This document shows, one piece after another, positions 24,593 to 32,450 of a stretch of 38,886 nucleotides of DNA; position 1 is the stretch's first letter, and every line of letters starts with the position of its first letter. The notes below the pieces were generated by a model, which did not search any database, was not told the DNA's origin, and was given only the letters and a program-made list of their open reading frames with translations. Both the position numbers and the translations under genes were made by a program. Origin of the DNA: Bifidobacterium pullorum subsp. saeculare (lineage in GTDB: Bacteria > Actinomycetota > Actinomycetes > Actinomycetales > Bifidobacteriaceae); contig NZ_JACLYU010000015.1 of NCBI RefSeq assembly GCF_016899725.1, positions 1-38,886 on the forward strand. Reading direction: 5' to 3'.

Positions 24593-24856
24593 ATGGCAAC
24601 CGTCACGCGTTCCGTCGTCGTCACCGATCCCGTCGGCATCCACGCCCGCCCGGCCTCGCTCTTTGCACAAGCCGTCGCCAGCTCTGGATGTGCCGTCACC
24701 ATCGCCAAACAAGGCGGCACCCCGGTGCCCGCCACGATTCTGTCTGTCATGGGACTGGGCATCAAGCAGAACGACACCGTCACACTCACCGTTGATGGCG
24801 ACGACGCCGACACTGTGGCCGATTCCCTCGCTGAAATCCTGGTCAAGGCTGAATAA
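24593..24856 (+). CDS. ptsH: Phosphocarrier protein HPr
   Basis: An 87-residue HPr that relays phosphate from enzyme I to the sugar-specific EIIA domains. The active-site histidine H17 is in VGIHARPASLFAQ. The second conserved block, ATILSVMGLGIKQND, aligns with the S-I-M-G-V-M-S-L-G-I region of Firmicutes HPr. There the regulatory Ser46 position is Thr48 here, which fits the lack of HPr kinase in actinobacteria. The ATG at 24593 follows AAAGGAG by 6 nt. It is divergent from ptsI, not in the common ptsHI operon. The LacI-type regulator gene follows 120 nt downstream; an imperfect hairpin (about 24930-24955) lies between. Confidence 0.96.
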   Translation: MATVTRSVVVTDPVGIHARPASLFAQAVASSGCAVTIAKQGGTPVPATILSVMGLGIKQNDTVTLTVDGDDADTVADSLAEILVKAE

Positions 24857-24976
24857 GCCTTCTTCACTACCATTTTCGCGGAAACAACGGCCATGGCTTA
24901 CCATGGATTGTGATTACGCTCGCCGTCCGCCCCTCGTCGGGGAGGGCGGCGACCATCGTTTTGTGAGGAGCACGGT

Positions 24977-26053
24977 ATGAGACGGCAACAGGAGGGCAGA
25001 AGCGGCAGCTCCATCCTCGAAGTGGCGATCCGCGCCGACGTATCCACAGCAACCGTCTCACGCGTCCTGTCAGGCAAACGCACCAAAGACGACGCCATCG
25101 CACGCCGCGTGCGCCGTGCCGCGGAGGAACTCAATTATCATGTCAACGTGGCGGCTAGCGCCCTACGCAGTGGCGCCACGAACACCATCGCCCTGGTCGC
25201 GCCACGAGCAGTCACCCCGGCCGAGTTGTCCATCATCAGCGAACTCGAATCTCTCGCCTCCGATGCAGACCAGTTGCTCCTCCTCGGGTTCGGCGCCAAT
25301 GCCGAGGAACAAACGAACCGCATCGACACTTTCATCAAGCGTCACGTGGATGGACTTGTCGTCCTGCCGCAAACCGACTCGGATCTCTCCCCCGCACTCG
25401 AAGCGCATGCGGGCACCCTACCGATTGTACAAATCGGCGGTAGCACCTCTTCGTTCCACATCAACTGGGTCGGTATCGATGAAAACGCCACGATGAAACT
25501 TGCGCTGAGTCATCTGGCTGGGCGCAACGCGCACGGCGTGGCATTCCTCTCAACTCCCATCGACTCCCCTGAGGCCGCCGACCTCTTCACAACCTTCCAG
25601 ACACAGACGCACAACTTAGGCATGGTCTCGGATCCAGAATGGACGACCTTCGGCCCCGTCACCACCGAGCGCGGTTTCGACGATACGACACGTCTGTTCA
25701 CCGCTCATGGCGAGCACCCCGACGCAATCGTCTGCGATGACGACACCGTGGCTGCCGGCACGCTCCTTGCTCTAAGGGAACTTGGCGTGGCGGTGCCTGA
25801 TGACGTACTCGTCATGAGCTTTGGCGATTCCCCCGAATCAGCGCTGACCACGCCGAGCCTGAGCACCACGCGAGTACCGGCCCGGCAAATCGCCGCCGAG
25901 GCGATGCGACTCATGAGCCTCGGCCGGTCCTCACCGCACTGGTTGCCAGCCCACACTGCCTTTCCCGCACAACTCGTGACAAGAGAATCGACGGATTCAC
26001 CCCGCTACGGAGAATCGGATTACGAACAGCCAACGCAAACCATGAGTATTTAG
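24977..26053 (+). CDS. LacI/GalR-family transcriptional regulator
   Basis: A 358-residue repressor. The N-terminal helix-turn-helix, VAIRADVSTATVSRVLSGK (about residues 16-34), is followed by the hinge helix (NVAASALRSG). A periplasmic-binding-protein-like sensor domain spans about 65-335 and includes the usual late block DAIVCDDDTVAAGTLLALRE and a VPDDVLVMSFGDSPES segment. In place of the usual hinge-proximal A-R-x-L, it reads AASALRS. The ligand is unknown. The ATG follows TGAGGAG. Codon and base composition are less GC-rich than in flanking housekeeping genes, as for ptsH. Its position next to ptsH suggests control of PTS genes or a sugar pathway, but this is only inferred. Confidence 0.93.
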   Translation: MRRQQEGRSGSSILEVAIRADVSTATVSRVLSGKRTKDDAIARRVRRAAEELNYHVNVAASALRSGATNTIALVAPRAVTPAELSIISELESLASDADQLLLLGFGANAEEQTNRIDTFIKRHVDGLVVLPQTDSDLSPALEAHAGTLPIVQIGGSTSSFHINWVGIDENATMKLALSHLAGRNAHGVAFLSTPIDSPEAADLFTTFQTQTHNLGMVSDPEWTTFGPVTTERGFDDTTRLFTAHGEHPDAIVCDDDTVAAGTLLALRELGVAVPDDVLVMSFGDSPESALTTPSLSTTRVPARQIAAEAMRLMSLGRSSPHWLPAHTAFPAQLVTRESTDSPRYGESDYEQPTQTMSI

Positions 26054-26102
26054 ACGCACGTCCCATCCGTTGAGTCACGCGCTCATTAATGTCCTCATAC
26101 AC

Positions 26103-26147
26103 ACGGCGAACCGTACGCTTGCGAACGCTCAGAGTACGGTTCGCCGT
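26103..26147. terminator. Long hairpin between the convergent lacI-type gene and holB
   Basis: ACGGCGAACCGTAC (26103-26116) and GTACGGTTCGCCGT (26134-26147) form a 14-bp perfect stem with a 17-nt loop. The hairpin sits between two convergent genes, so it is probably a shared terminator. A T-run is lacking. Confidence 0.65.
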
Positions 26148-26153
26148 ATGGGA

Positions 26154-26233
26154 GGGCCGGCTAGGACCGGTGACTGGGACCGGTGACTGGGACCGGTGGC
26201 TAGGGCCGGCCAGGCCGTCCAGGCCGGCTAGGG
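26154..26233. repeat. GC-rich tandem repeats downstream of holB
   Basis: The 13-bp unit GGACCGGTGACTG occurs at 26164 and 26177, with a variant (GGACCGGTGGCTA) at 26190. GGCCGGCTAGG flanks the block on both sides (26155 and 26223), the right copy overlapping the holB stop. Each unit contains the palindrome ACCGGT. No function is apparent. Confidence 0.8.
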
Positions 26234-27379
26234 CAGCAGCGCGCAGAACAACGCCTCGAAGAGCAGGGTGGGGTTGCCGTTGCCGCCCAGACGGCGGCGC
26301 GCCACGGCGACCTCGTCCAGGCAGGCGACGGCGGCCTGGCGGTCCAGCCGCCCGGCGAGGCGCGCGATCGCGGCGCGGTGTTCCTCGTTGATCAGGCCTA
26401 CCGAGGCCTCGGCTCCGTTCTGCAGCACCGTGACGTCGCGGTAGATGGAAGCCACGGTGTTCAGGGCGCGGTCGAGCACGTCGCGGCTGCCGCGGGTGGC
26501 GCGGCGCTTGAGCTCGTCCTTCTTGCCGATCTGGTTGAAGGCGCCGCGCAGCTTGGCGGGGATGCGGTCCTCCGGTCCCAGGCCGTTGACGCGGCGGAAG
26601 TCGGCTTCCTCGCGCGCGGCCTGCGCGGCCACCGCCACCTCGGCCTGGGCCTTGGCGCTGTCGATGAGGGCGCCGGCCAGCAGCACCGCGTCGGAGGCGC
26701 GGGCCAGCTTCAGCACGCCGGCGACGAGTTCGTCGCGGTCAGCGCGCACCTGCTCGTCGGTGGCATACAGCCTGGCGACGCCGATATGCCCCTCCGCCAG
26801 ACGCGCGGCCTGGGCCGCCAGCGCCGGGTCGACGCCCTCGGTCCGCACGAGATGGTCCGCCACAGCGTCGGTCGGCGGTACCGCGAGGTTGACGATGCGG
26901 GTGCGCGAGCGGATGGTGGGCAGCACGTCCTGCGCACTGGGGGCGCACAGCAGCCAGATGCAGCGTTCGCTGGGCTCCTCGATCTCCTTGAGCAGCACGT
27001 TCGTGGTGCGCTCGAGCATGCGGTCCACATCCTCGATGATGATGATGCGCCACGGGCCGGTGCTGGGCGACTGCTCGGCCTTCTCGATGAGGTCGCGCAC
27101 CTCGTCGATACCGATGGTCACCTTGTTGGTCGCCAGCACCGTCACATCCGGATGCGTGCCGGCCAGCACCTCGCGCGTGGCCTTGGTCGGCTCCGCACCC
27201 AAGCCATGGTCGGGGCTTTCCAGCGCCGCAGCGAAGGCGCGCGCCATATTCGACCGCCCGGAGCCCGGGGGCCCGCAGATGAGCCAGGACTGGGCGAGCT
27301 GCGACGGGTCGCCCGCGGCGATGGCGGCGAGCATGTCCACAACCGGCCGCTGGCCGACGATCGAATCCCACACGCTCAT
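26228..27379 (-). CDS. holB: DNA polymerase III, delta-prime subunit
   Basis: A 383-residue clamp-loader subunit. [10 protein letters not shown] is the usual opening, and the P-loop region reads GPPGSGRSN (36-44), with Arg in place of the Walker A Lys, so ATP hydrolysis by this subunit is unlikely. The block [21 protein letters not shown] is the Walker B-like region, followed by [15 protein letters not shown] and the arginine-finger region [10 protein letters not shown]. The C-terminal collar domain is helical. The ATG (27379) overlaps the tmk stop (ATGA), so translation is coupled to tmk, a common actinobacterial pairing. Confidence 0.95.
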   Translation of the reverse strand: MSVWDSIVGQRPVVDMLAAIAAGDPSQLAQSWLICGPPGSGRSNMARAFAAALESPDHGLGAEPTKATREVLAGTHPDVTVLATNKVTIGIDEVRDLIEKAEQSPSTGPWRIIIIEDVDRMLERTTNVLLKEIEEPSERCIWLLCAPSAQDVLPTIRSRTRIVNLAVPPTDAVADHLVRTEGVDPALAAQAARLAEGHIGVARLYATDEQVRADRDELVAGVLKLARASDAVLLAGALIDSAKAQAEVAVAAQAAREEADFRRVNGLGPEDRIPAKLRGAFNQIGKKDELKRRATRGSRDVLDRALNTVASIYRDVTVLQNGAEASVGLINEEHRAAIARLAGRLDRQAAVACLDEVAVARRRLGGNGNPTLLFEALFCALLP

Positions 27380-28023
27380 GCCAACTCCCCGAGCAGCTGG
27401 TCGAAATCCGCCTTGATCGCGCCCCAGACGGCCTCGATGCCCTGGCTGGCGTCGATGACGCGGAAGCGGTCCGGTTCCCGCCCGGCCAGGTCGAGGAACG
27501 CCGCGCGGGTGCGCCGCTGGAACGCGTCGCCGGCGGATTCCATGCGGTCCTCGTCGCACTTGAGCCGCGCATGGGACAGCGCCGGGTCCATGTCGAGCAG
27601 ATAGGTGCGCCGCGGCAGCAGCCCGCCCGTGGCCCACAGGCTCAGATTCCGCACTTCGGCGGCGGTGAGCTCGCGTCCGCCGGCCTGGTAGGCCAGGGAC
27701 GAGTCCAGGTAACGGTCGGTGATGACGACGCTTCCGTGCTCCAGGGACGGCCGGATCACCTCGGCGACGTGCTGGGCGCGGTCGGCGGCGAACAGCAGCG
27801 CCTCGGCGCGCGGGGCGATGTCCGCGGCGCCGGGGGCGTCCCCCTGCCCGCCGACGCCATGCAGGAGCAGACGCCGGATCGCGGAGCCGAGCGGCGTGCC
27901 GCCCGGCTCCCGGGTCACCATGACCTCCCGTCCGAGGGACTCGGCGTAGCCGCGCAGCCGCTCGACCTGCGTGGTCTTGCCCACGCCATCGACACCCTCG
28001 AACGAGATGAATATGCCTCGCAT
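27376..28023 (-). CDS. tmk: Thymidylate kinase
   Basis: A 215-residue enzyme phosphorylating dTMP to dTDP with ATP. The P-loop is [12 protein letters not shown] (residues 8-19), [11 protein letters not shown] follows, and the DR-Y motif is in [19 protein letters not shown] sequence. The LID region lies near [13 protein letters not shown]. The start at 28023 gives the usual MxGxFISFEG opening. An in-frame GTG at 28032 has a better-spaced GAGGGA and would add three residues. The topA stop is 19 nt upstream; holB overlaps downstream. topA-tmk-holB looks like one transcription unit supplying DNA precursors and replication parts. Confidence 0.96.
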   Translation of the reverse strand: MRGIFISFEGVDGVGKTTQVERLRGYAESLGREVMVTREPGGTPLGSAIRRLLLHGVGGQGDAPGAADIAPRAEALLFAADRAQHVAEVIRPSLEHGSVVITDRYLDSSLAYQAGGRELTAAEVRNLSLWATGGLLPRRTYLLDMDPALSHARLKCDEDRMESAGDAFQRRTRAAFLDLAGREPDRFRVIDASQGIEAVWGAIKADFDQLLGELA

Positions 28024-28042
28024 ATCGCTCACTGCATATCCC

Positions 28043-30922
28043 TCACTGCGCGCTTGTGGCGGCGGACTTGCGCGCCGTCGTCTTCTTCGTGGCCGTCTTG
28101 CGCGTGGTGGTTTTCTTCGCCGCCGTGGACTTGGACGCCGTCGAGCGACGGCGGCCACGCTTGGCGGGGCCGGCGGCGCGCTTCTCGGCGAGCAGGCGGA
28201 ACGCCTCCTCGGGCGTGATCGACTCGGGCGTGTACTGCTTGGGCAGCGTGCGGTTCGTCTCGCCGTCGGTGATGTACGCGCCGTAGAAGCCGTCCTTGAT
28301 GGTGACCGGCTTGTTCGTCTCCGGGTCGGCGCCAAGCTCGCGCAGCGGCGGCTTGGCGGCGCGGCGGCCGCGGCCGTACTTGGGCTGGGCGAACAGCTCC
28401 TTGGCGCGGGCCACGTCCACGGTGAAGATCTCGTCCTCGCTGCCCAGGGAGCGGGTCTCGGACTTGCCGTCGGCGGAGGTCTTGGTCAGGTACGGGCCGT
28501 AGCGGCCGTTGCTCGCCTCCACTTTGGCCATGGTCACCTCGCCGGTCTCGGCGTTCGTCTCCTCGACCTCGCCCACCAGGCGCGGCAGGCTCAGCAGTCG
28601 CAGCGCGTCGTCCAGCGTGATGGACTCGGGGTCCATCGTCTTGAACAGGCTGGCCATCTTCGGCTTGGGCGCGGCCGCCTTCCTCGTGCCGCGCTTCGCG
28701 GCCGGCTTGGCGGCGCCCTCCGCCTCCTCGGTTTCGGGCGGCACCAGCGCCACATACGGGCCGAAGCGGCCGTTGCGCACCTCCACGGTGCCGCCGGTGG
28801 CCGGGTCCTTGCCCAGCTCGCGCGGACCACCCGAATGGTGCTCGATGAGGTCGTGGCCGACCTCCACGGTGAGCTCGTCCGGCGCCAGCGTCTCCGGCAG
28901 GGAGGCGCGCTTCGGATTGCCTTCGGCGTCGAGATGCGCGGTGTCCTCGAGATAGGGCCCGTAGCGGCCCACGCGCACCTGCAGGCCGTCGCCGATTGCG
29001 ATGGTGTTGATGGCGCGCGCGTCGATCTCGCCGAGCTGCGCCACCTGGCGCTGCAGGCCCTCGTGCGCCTCGTCGGCGCTCTGCGCGGCGCCCTCGCCGG
29101 AGCCGAAGTAGAAGCGGGTCAGCCATTCGCGGCCGGTTTCCTTGCCGTGCGCGATCTGGTCGAGGCCGTTCTCCATCTGCGCGGTGAACGCGTAGTCCAC
29201 GAGCTTGGGGAACTTCGTCTCGAGCAGCTTGGTCACCGCGAACGCCAGCCAGCTGGGGATCAGCGCGCGCCCGCGTTCGTACACGTACCCGCGGTCGATG
29301 ATCGTGGAGATGATCGAGGCGTAGGTGGACGGGCGGCCGATCTCCTTGGCCTCCAGCGTCTTGACCAGCGAGGCCTCGGTGTAGCGCGCCGGCGGCTGGG
29401 TCTCGTGGCCGTCCGCCTCCACGGCGGAGGCGGCGAGCGTCTGGCCGGTGGCCATCGGCGGCAGGGAGTCGTTGCCCTCGGCGTCCTTGCGCGCGTGGGT
29501 GCGGTCCGCGTCGGCCTTGTCCGCCTCCTTGGCGGCGGACGCGCGGCGGCCCTCGCCGGCCGCCTTCATGAAGCCGGGGAATTCGATGACGGTGCCGGAG
29601 GCCTGGAACACGGCCTCGCCTTCGCCGCCGGCGGGCGCGGACAGGCGCACGGTGGCGGTGGAGCCGGTCGCGTCGGCCATCTGGCAGGCCAGCGTGCGCT
29701 GCCAGATCAGCGTGTACAGGCGCAGCTGGTCCGTGGGCACCTTGTCCGCCAGCTCGTCCGGATCGCGGAACGTGGCGCCGGCGGGGCGGATGCACTCGTG
29801 GGCCTCCTGCGCGCCGGCCGTCTTGGTGGCGTACTGCTTGGGGGCATCGGAGAGGTACTGCTTGCCGAAGTGACGGGTCACGCAGTCGCGAGCCGCGTCG
29901 ATGGCCTCCTGCGAGAGCGTGACCGAATCGGTGCGCATGTAGGTGATGTAGCCGTTCTCGTACAGGCCCTGGGCGGCGCGCATCGTCATGCGCGAGCTCA
30001 TGCCCAGGCGGTTGCCGGCGGCCTGCTGCAGCGTGGAGGTGGTGAACGGCGGCAGCGGGCGGCGGCGGTACGGCTTCTTCTCCATCGTCATCACGGTGAA
30101 GTCGGCGCCGCGGAGCGTTTCGGCGAGGGCGCGCGCGGCGGCCTCGTCCAGCTCGCGGACGTCGCTGCCGGCGGCGTCGGCGGTGAGCCGGCCGGTGTCG
30201 TCGTAATCCTTGGAGGTGGCCAGGCGGCGGCCGGCCAGCGAGACCAGGCGCGCGTCGAAGCGCACCGGATCGCCTTCGGCGCCGGGGGCGGCGAGCGTGG
30301 CGGTCACATCCCAGTAGGAGGCGCGCACGAAGGCCATGCGCTCGCGCTCGCGCTCCACGATGAGGCGGGTGGCCACGGACTGCACACGGCCGGCGGACAG
30401 GCCCGGCCCCACCTTGCGCCACAGCACCGGCGACAGCTCGTAGCCGTAGAGGCGATCGAGGATGCGGCGCGTCTCCTGGGCGTCGACCATATGGCCGTCC
30501 ACGTCGCGCGTCTTGGCCAGGGAGGCCTTGATCGCGTCCTTGGTGATCTCGTGGAACACCATGCGCTTGACCGGCACCTTGGGCTTGAGCGTCTCGACGA
30601 GATGCCAGGCGATGGCCTCGCCCTCGCGGTCCTCATCGGTGGCGAGGTAGAGCTCGTCGGCGTTCTTGAGCGCGCGCCTGAGCTCGGTGACGGTTTTCTT
30701 CTTATCCGGGCCGACGATGTAGTAGGGCTTGAACCCGTCCTCCACATCCACGCCGAACTTGCCGTACTTCGCCTTGTCGGCCGCGGGCACCTGGCTCGGC
30801 TGGGCGAGGTCGCGGATGTGGCCCACCGACGCCATCACGGTGTAGCCGTCGCCGAGGTAGCCGCCGATCTTCCTCGCCTTGGTCGGAGACTCGACGATCA
30901 CCAGCTTGCTGCCGTTTGCCAT
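28043..30922 (-). CDS. topA: DNA topoisomerase I (type IA)
   Basis: A 959-residue enzyme that relaxes negative supercoils. The TOPRIM domain opens with [19 protein letters not shown]. The acidic triad region is [16 protein letters not shown], and the active-site tyrosine is Y328 in [11 protein letters not shown]. The C-terminal half has repeated Gly-Pro-Tyr units (RYGPYLE, RFGPYVA, RYGPYLT and a FYGAYIT variant), the zinc-free topoisomerase C-terminal repeats typical of actinobacteria. The protein ends in an extremely Lys/Thr/Ala-rich tail ([19 protein letters not shown]). That tail is known in mycobacterial and streptomycete homologues to promote processivity. The start at 30922 fits the family. 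Confidence 0.97.
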   Translation of the reverse strand: MANGSKLVIVESPTKARKIGGYLGDGYTVMASVGHIRDLAQPSQVPAADKAKYGKFGVDVEDGFKPYYIVGPDKKKTVTELRRALKNADELYLATDEDREGEAIAWHLVETLKPKVPVKRMVFHEITKDAIKASLAKTRDVDGHMVDAQETRRILDRLYGYELSPVLWRKVGPGLSAGRVQSVATRLIVERERERMAFVRASYWDVTATLAAPGAEGDPVRFDARLVSLAGRRLATSKDYDDTGRLTADAAGSDVRELDEAAARALAETLRGADFTVMTMEKKPYRRRPLPPFTTSTLQQAAGNRLGMSSRMTMRAAQGLYENGYITYMRTDSVTLSQEAIDAARDCVTRHFGKQYLSDAPKQYATKTAGAQEAHECIRPAGATFRDPDELADKVPTDQLRLYTLIWQRTLACQMADATGSTATVRLSAPAGGEGEAVFQASGTVIEFPGFMKAAGEGRRASAAKEADKADADRTHARKDAEGNDSLPPMATGQTLAASAVEADGHETQPPARYTEASLVKTLEAKEIGRPSTYASIISTIIDRGYVYERGRALIPSWLAFAVTKLLETKFPKLVDYAFTAQMENGLDQIAHGKETGREWLTRFYFGSGEGAAQSADEAHEGLQRQVAQLGEIDARAINTIAIGDGLQVRVGRYGPYLEDTAHLDAEGNPKRASLPETLAPDELTVEVGHDLIEHHSGGPRELGKDPATGGTVEVRNGRFGPYVALVPPETEEAEGAAKPAAKRGTRKAAAPKPKMASLFKTMDPESITLDDALRLLSLPRLVGEVEETNAETGEVTMAKVEASNGRYGPYLTKTSADGKSETRSLGSEDEIFTVDVARAKELFAQPKYGRGRRAAKPPLRELGADPETNKPVTIKDGFYGAYITDGETNRTLPKQYTPESITPEEAFRLLAEKRAAGPAKRGRRRSTASKSTAAKKTTTRKTATKKTTARKSAATSAQ

Positions 30923-30990
30923 GGCCTCTCCTCTTGCACTCCCTGTTCCGTAGCCGATTTCGGTGCTTGCAGTTTAAGCACGCCCGCTGG

Positions 30991-32196
30991 TCATTTGCCC
31001 GGCGCGCCCACCGGCGGGGCGGGCGGCGCGCCGACCAGGCCGAGCTTGGTCAGCGGCGCGGCGGTGAGCTGGCGCATCGCCAGCGTCAGGCCGGCCAGCA
31101 GCACGGCCAGACCGGCCAGCAGCACGCAGGAGGCGCCGACCGCACCGGACTGCGCCCACTCGGCGCTCATCGACAGTCCGGGCACGACCTGCCACACCAC
31201 GTAGGCCCCGTACAGCACCGCCATCACGCCGCCGGTGACCATCACCGAGCCGACGATCTGCACGCTGGCGGAGGACATGCGCCGGCCGGGCTCGTCCATG
31301 CCGGAGGTGCGGCTGAACGCGAGCGTGAGCATCGCGGTGCCGCCGACGAGCAGCAGACCCATCGCCGCGTCCGTCGGCCGATGCCAGGAGCCGGCCACCA
31401 CGGACAGTGCGACGATGGCGCTCCAGACGGCGGCGAGGATGGCGGCGAGCGCGCGCCAGGCGCGCGGCACCGCCATCGCCAGCATGAGCGCGCTGGCGGC
31501 GGCGAGCATCGTATGCCCGGAGGGCGCGGAGTTCTGGGCGGTGCCGGCCACCGTGTGGATGATGAACGGGCGCGGCAGCAGCTCCTTGAGCCAAGTCAGC
31601 GCATAGCACACCGCGCCGAAGGCGACGAGCTGGCCGAGCAGCCACCAGCGGCGGCGGACCGCGGCCACCGCCACGGCCGCCACGGCCAGCAGCGCCGAGA
31701 TGCCGAACACGAGGTACGACGATCCCGCCGGCAGCAGCGGCAGCCGCAGCGTCGCGGTGAACGGGCGCACCACGGCGGTCAGCCAGCCGGGGGCGTGCTG
31801 GACGAACGTCGATTCGGCCAGGTCGTCGAAGCTCTGGCCGTCCTCGGTGCGCACGCCCAGCCACCAGATGCCGGCCGCGGCCGCGAAGCACACCGCCGCG
31901 AGCACCGCGCACAGCACGCGGCTGGAGGTGCGGGGGCGGCGGGTGAGCGGGTCGACGGCGACGAGCGCGCGGTCGCCGGTCAGGTCGACGATGTCGCCGT
32001 CGGCCGCCGCGGGGGCGGCCGGGGCGGGGTCGGCGACGGCGGCGAGGTTGAGCTCCTCGACCTCCCCGTCATCGGCGACGGGGAAGACCAGCGGGGAGTC
32101 GGGGGCGGCCTGTGCGGCGCCGCCGACCAGGTTGACGGGGGCATGCGGGTCGCGGATGCGCGGCTGGCCGGGACCGGGGTTCTGTGCTTCGCTCAT
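30991..32196 (-). CDS. PAP2-family membrane phosphatase
   Basis: A 401-residue membrane protein with a cytoplasmic acidic, Ala/Pro-rich N-terminus (about 95 residues), then a membrane domain with seven or more helices. All three PAP2 phosphatase motifs are present: KELLPRPF (K-x...-R-P), NSAPSGHTM (P-S-G-H), and VVAGSWHRPTDAAMG (S-x-x-H-R-x-x-D). It probably dephosphorylates a lipid or isoprenoid diphosphate such as undecaprenyl diphosphate; the substrate is inferred from family only. The start at 32196 lacks a clear ribosome site and lies 8 nt after TACAGT, so the leader is very short. topA follows 68 nt downstream. Confidence 0.88.
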   Translation of the reverse strand: MSEAQNPGPGQPRIRDPHAPVNLVGGAAQAAPDSPLVFPVADDGEVEELNLAAVADPAPAAPAAADGDIVDLTGDRALVAVDPLTRRPRTSSRVLCAVLAAVCFAAAAGIWWLGVRTEDGQSFDDLAESTFVQHAPGWLTAVVRPFTATLRLPLLPAGSSYLVFGISALLAVAAVAVAAVRRRWWLLGQLVAFGAVCYALTWLKELLPRPFIIHTVAGTAQNSAPSGHTMLAAASALMLAMAVPRAWRALAAILAAVWSAIVALSVVAGSWHRPTDAAMGLLLVGGTAMLTLAFSRTSGMDEPGRRMSSASVQIVGSVMVTGGVMAVLYGAYVVWQVVPGLSMSAEWAQSGAVGASCVLLAGLAVLLAGLTLAMRQLTAAPLTKLGLVGAPPAPPVGAPGK

Positions 32197-32256
32197 ACCC
32201 CACGACTGTAGAGGTGCGTCCCGCCAACGGCGGCGGAATGCAGAAGATATGGAAAA

Positions 32257-32338
32257 CCTCCACGCACCCGTCAGAGGCCACTTACCCTTGCTGCATTCCT
32301 GCCCTGGGGGAGTTGGGTGACATAACGCCACATGGAGG
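32257..32338 (-). ncRNA. ffs: Small bacterial signal recognition particle RNA (4.5S type)
   Basis: On the minus strand, CCTCCATG at the 5' end pairs with CGTGGAGG at the 3' end, enclosing a hairpin whose apical part, GGGCAGGAATGCAGCAAGGG, carries the conserved internal loop and GGAA-type tip bound by Ffh. TTTT follows the 3' end (32256-32253), giving built-in termination. A TACACT box (32352-32347) lies 8 nt upstream of the 5' end. The ends are set from the terminal helix and may be off by a few bases. The RNA guides ribosomes making membrane proteins to the translocon. Confidence 0.88.
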
Positions 32339-32450
32339 CGAATACCAGTGTACCGGCGGCGTGGACAAGCCACGCCGCCGGCGGGGCCCGGGGCGGATTC
32401 CGCCATCGCGCCCGGCCCATTCTCAGGGCAGGCGGTTACGGTGGTGAACC

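Noticed and set aside
27971..31204. A plus-strand open frame of 1077 codons opposite topA
   Set aside because: Low-complexity translation without motifs; topA on the minus strand is complete and diagnostic.
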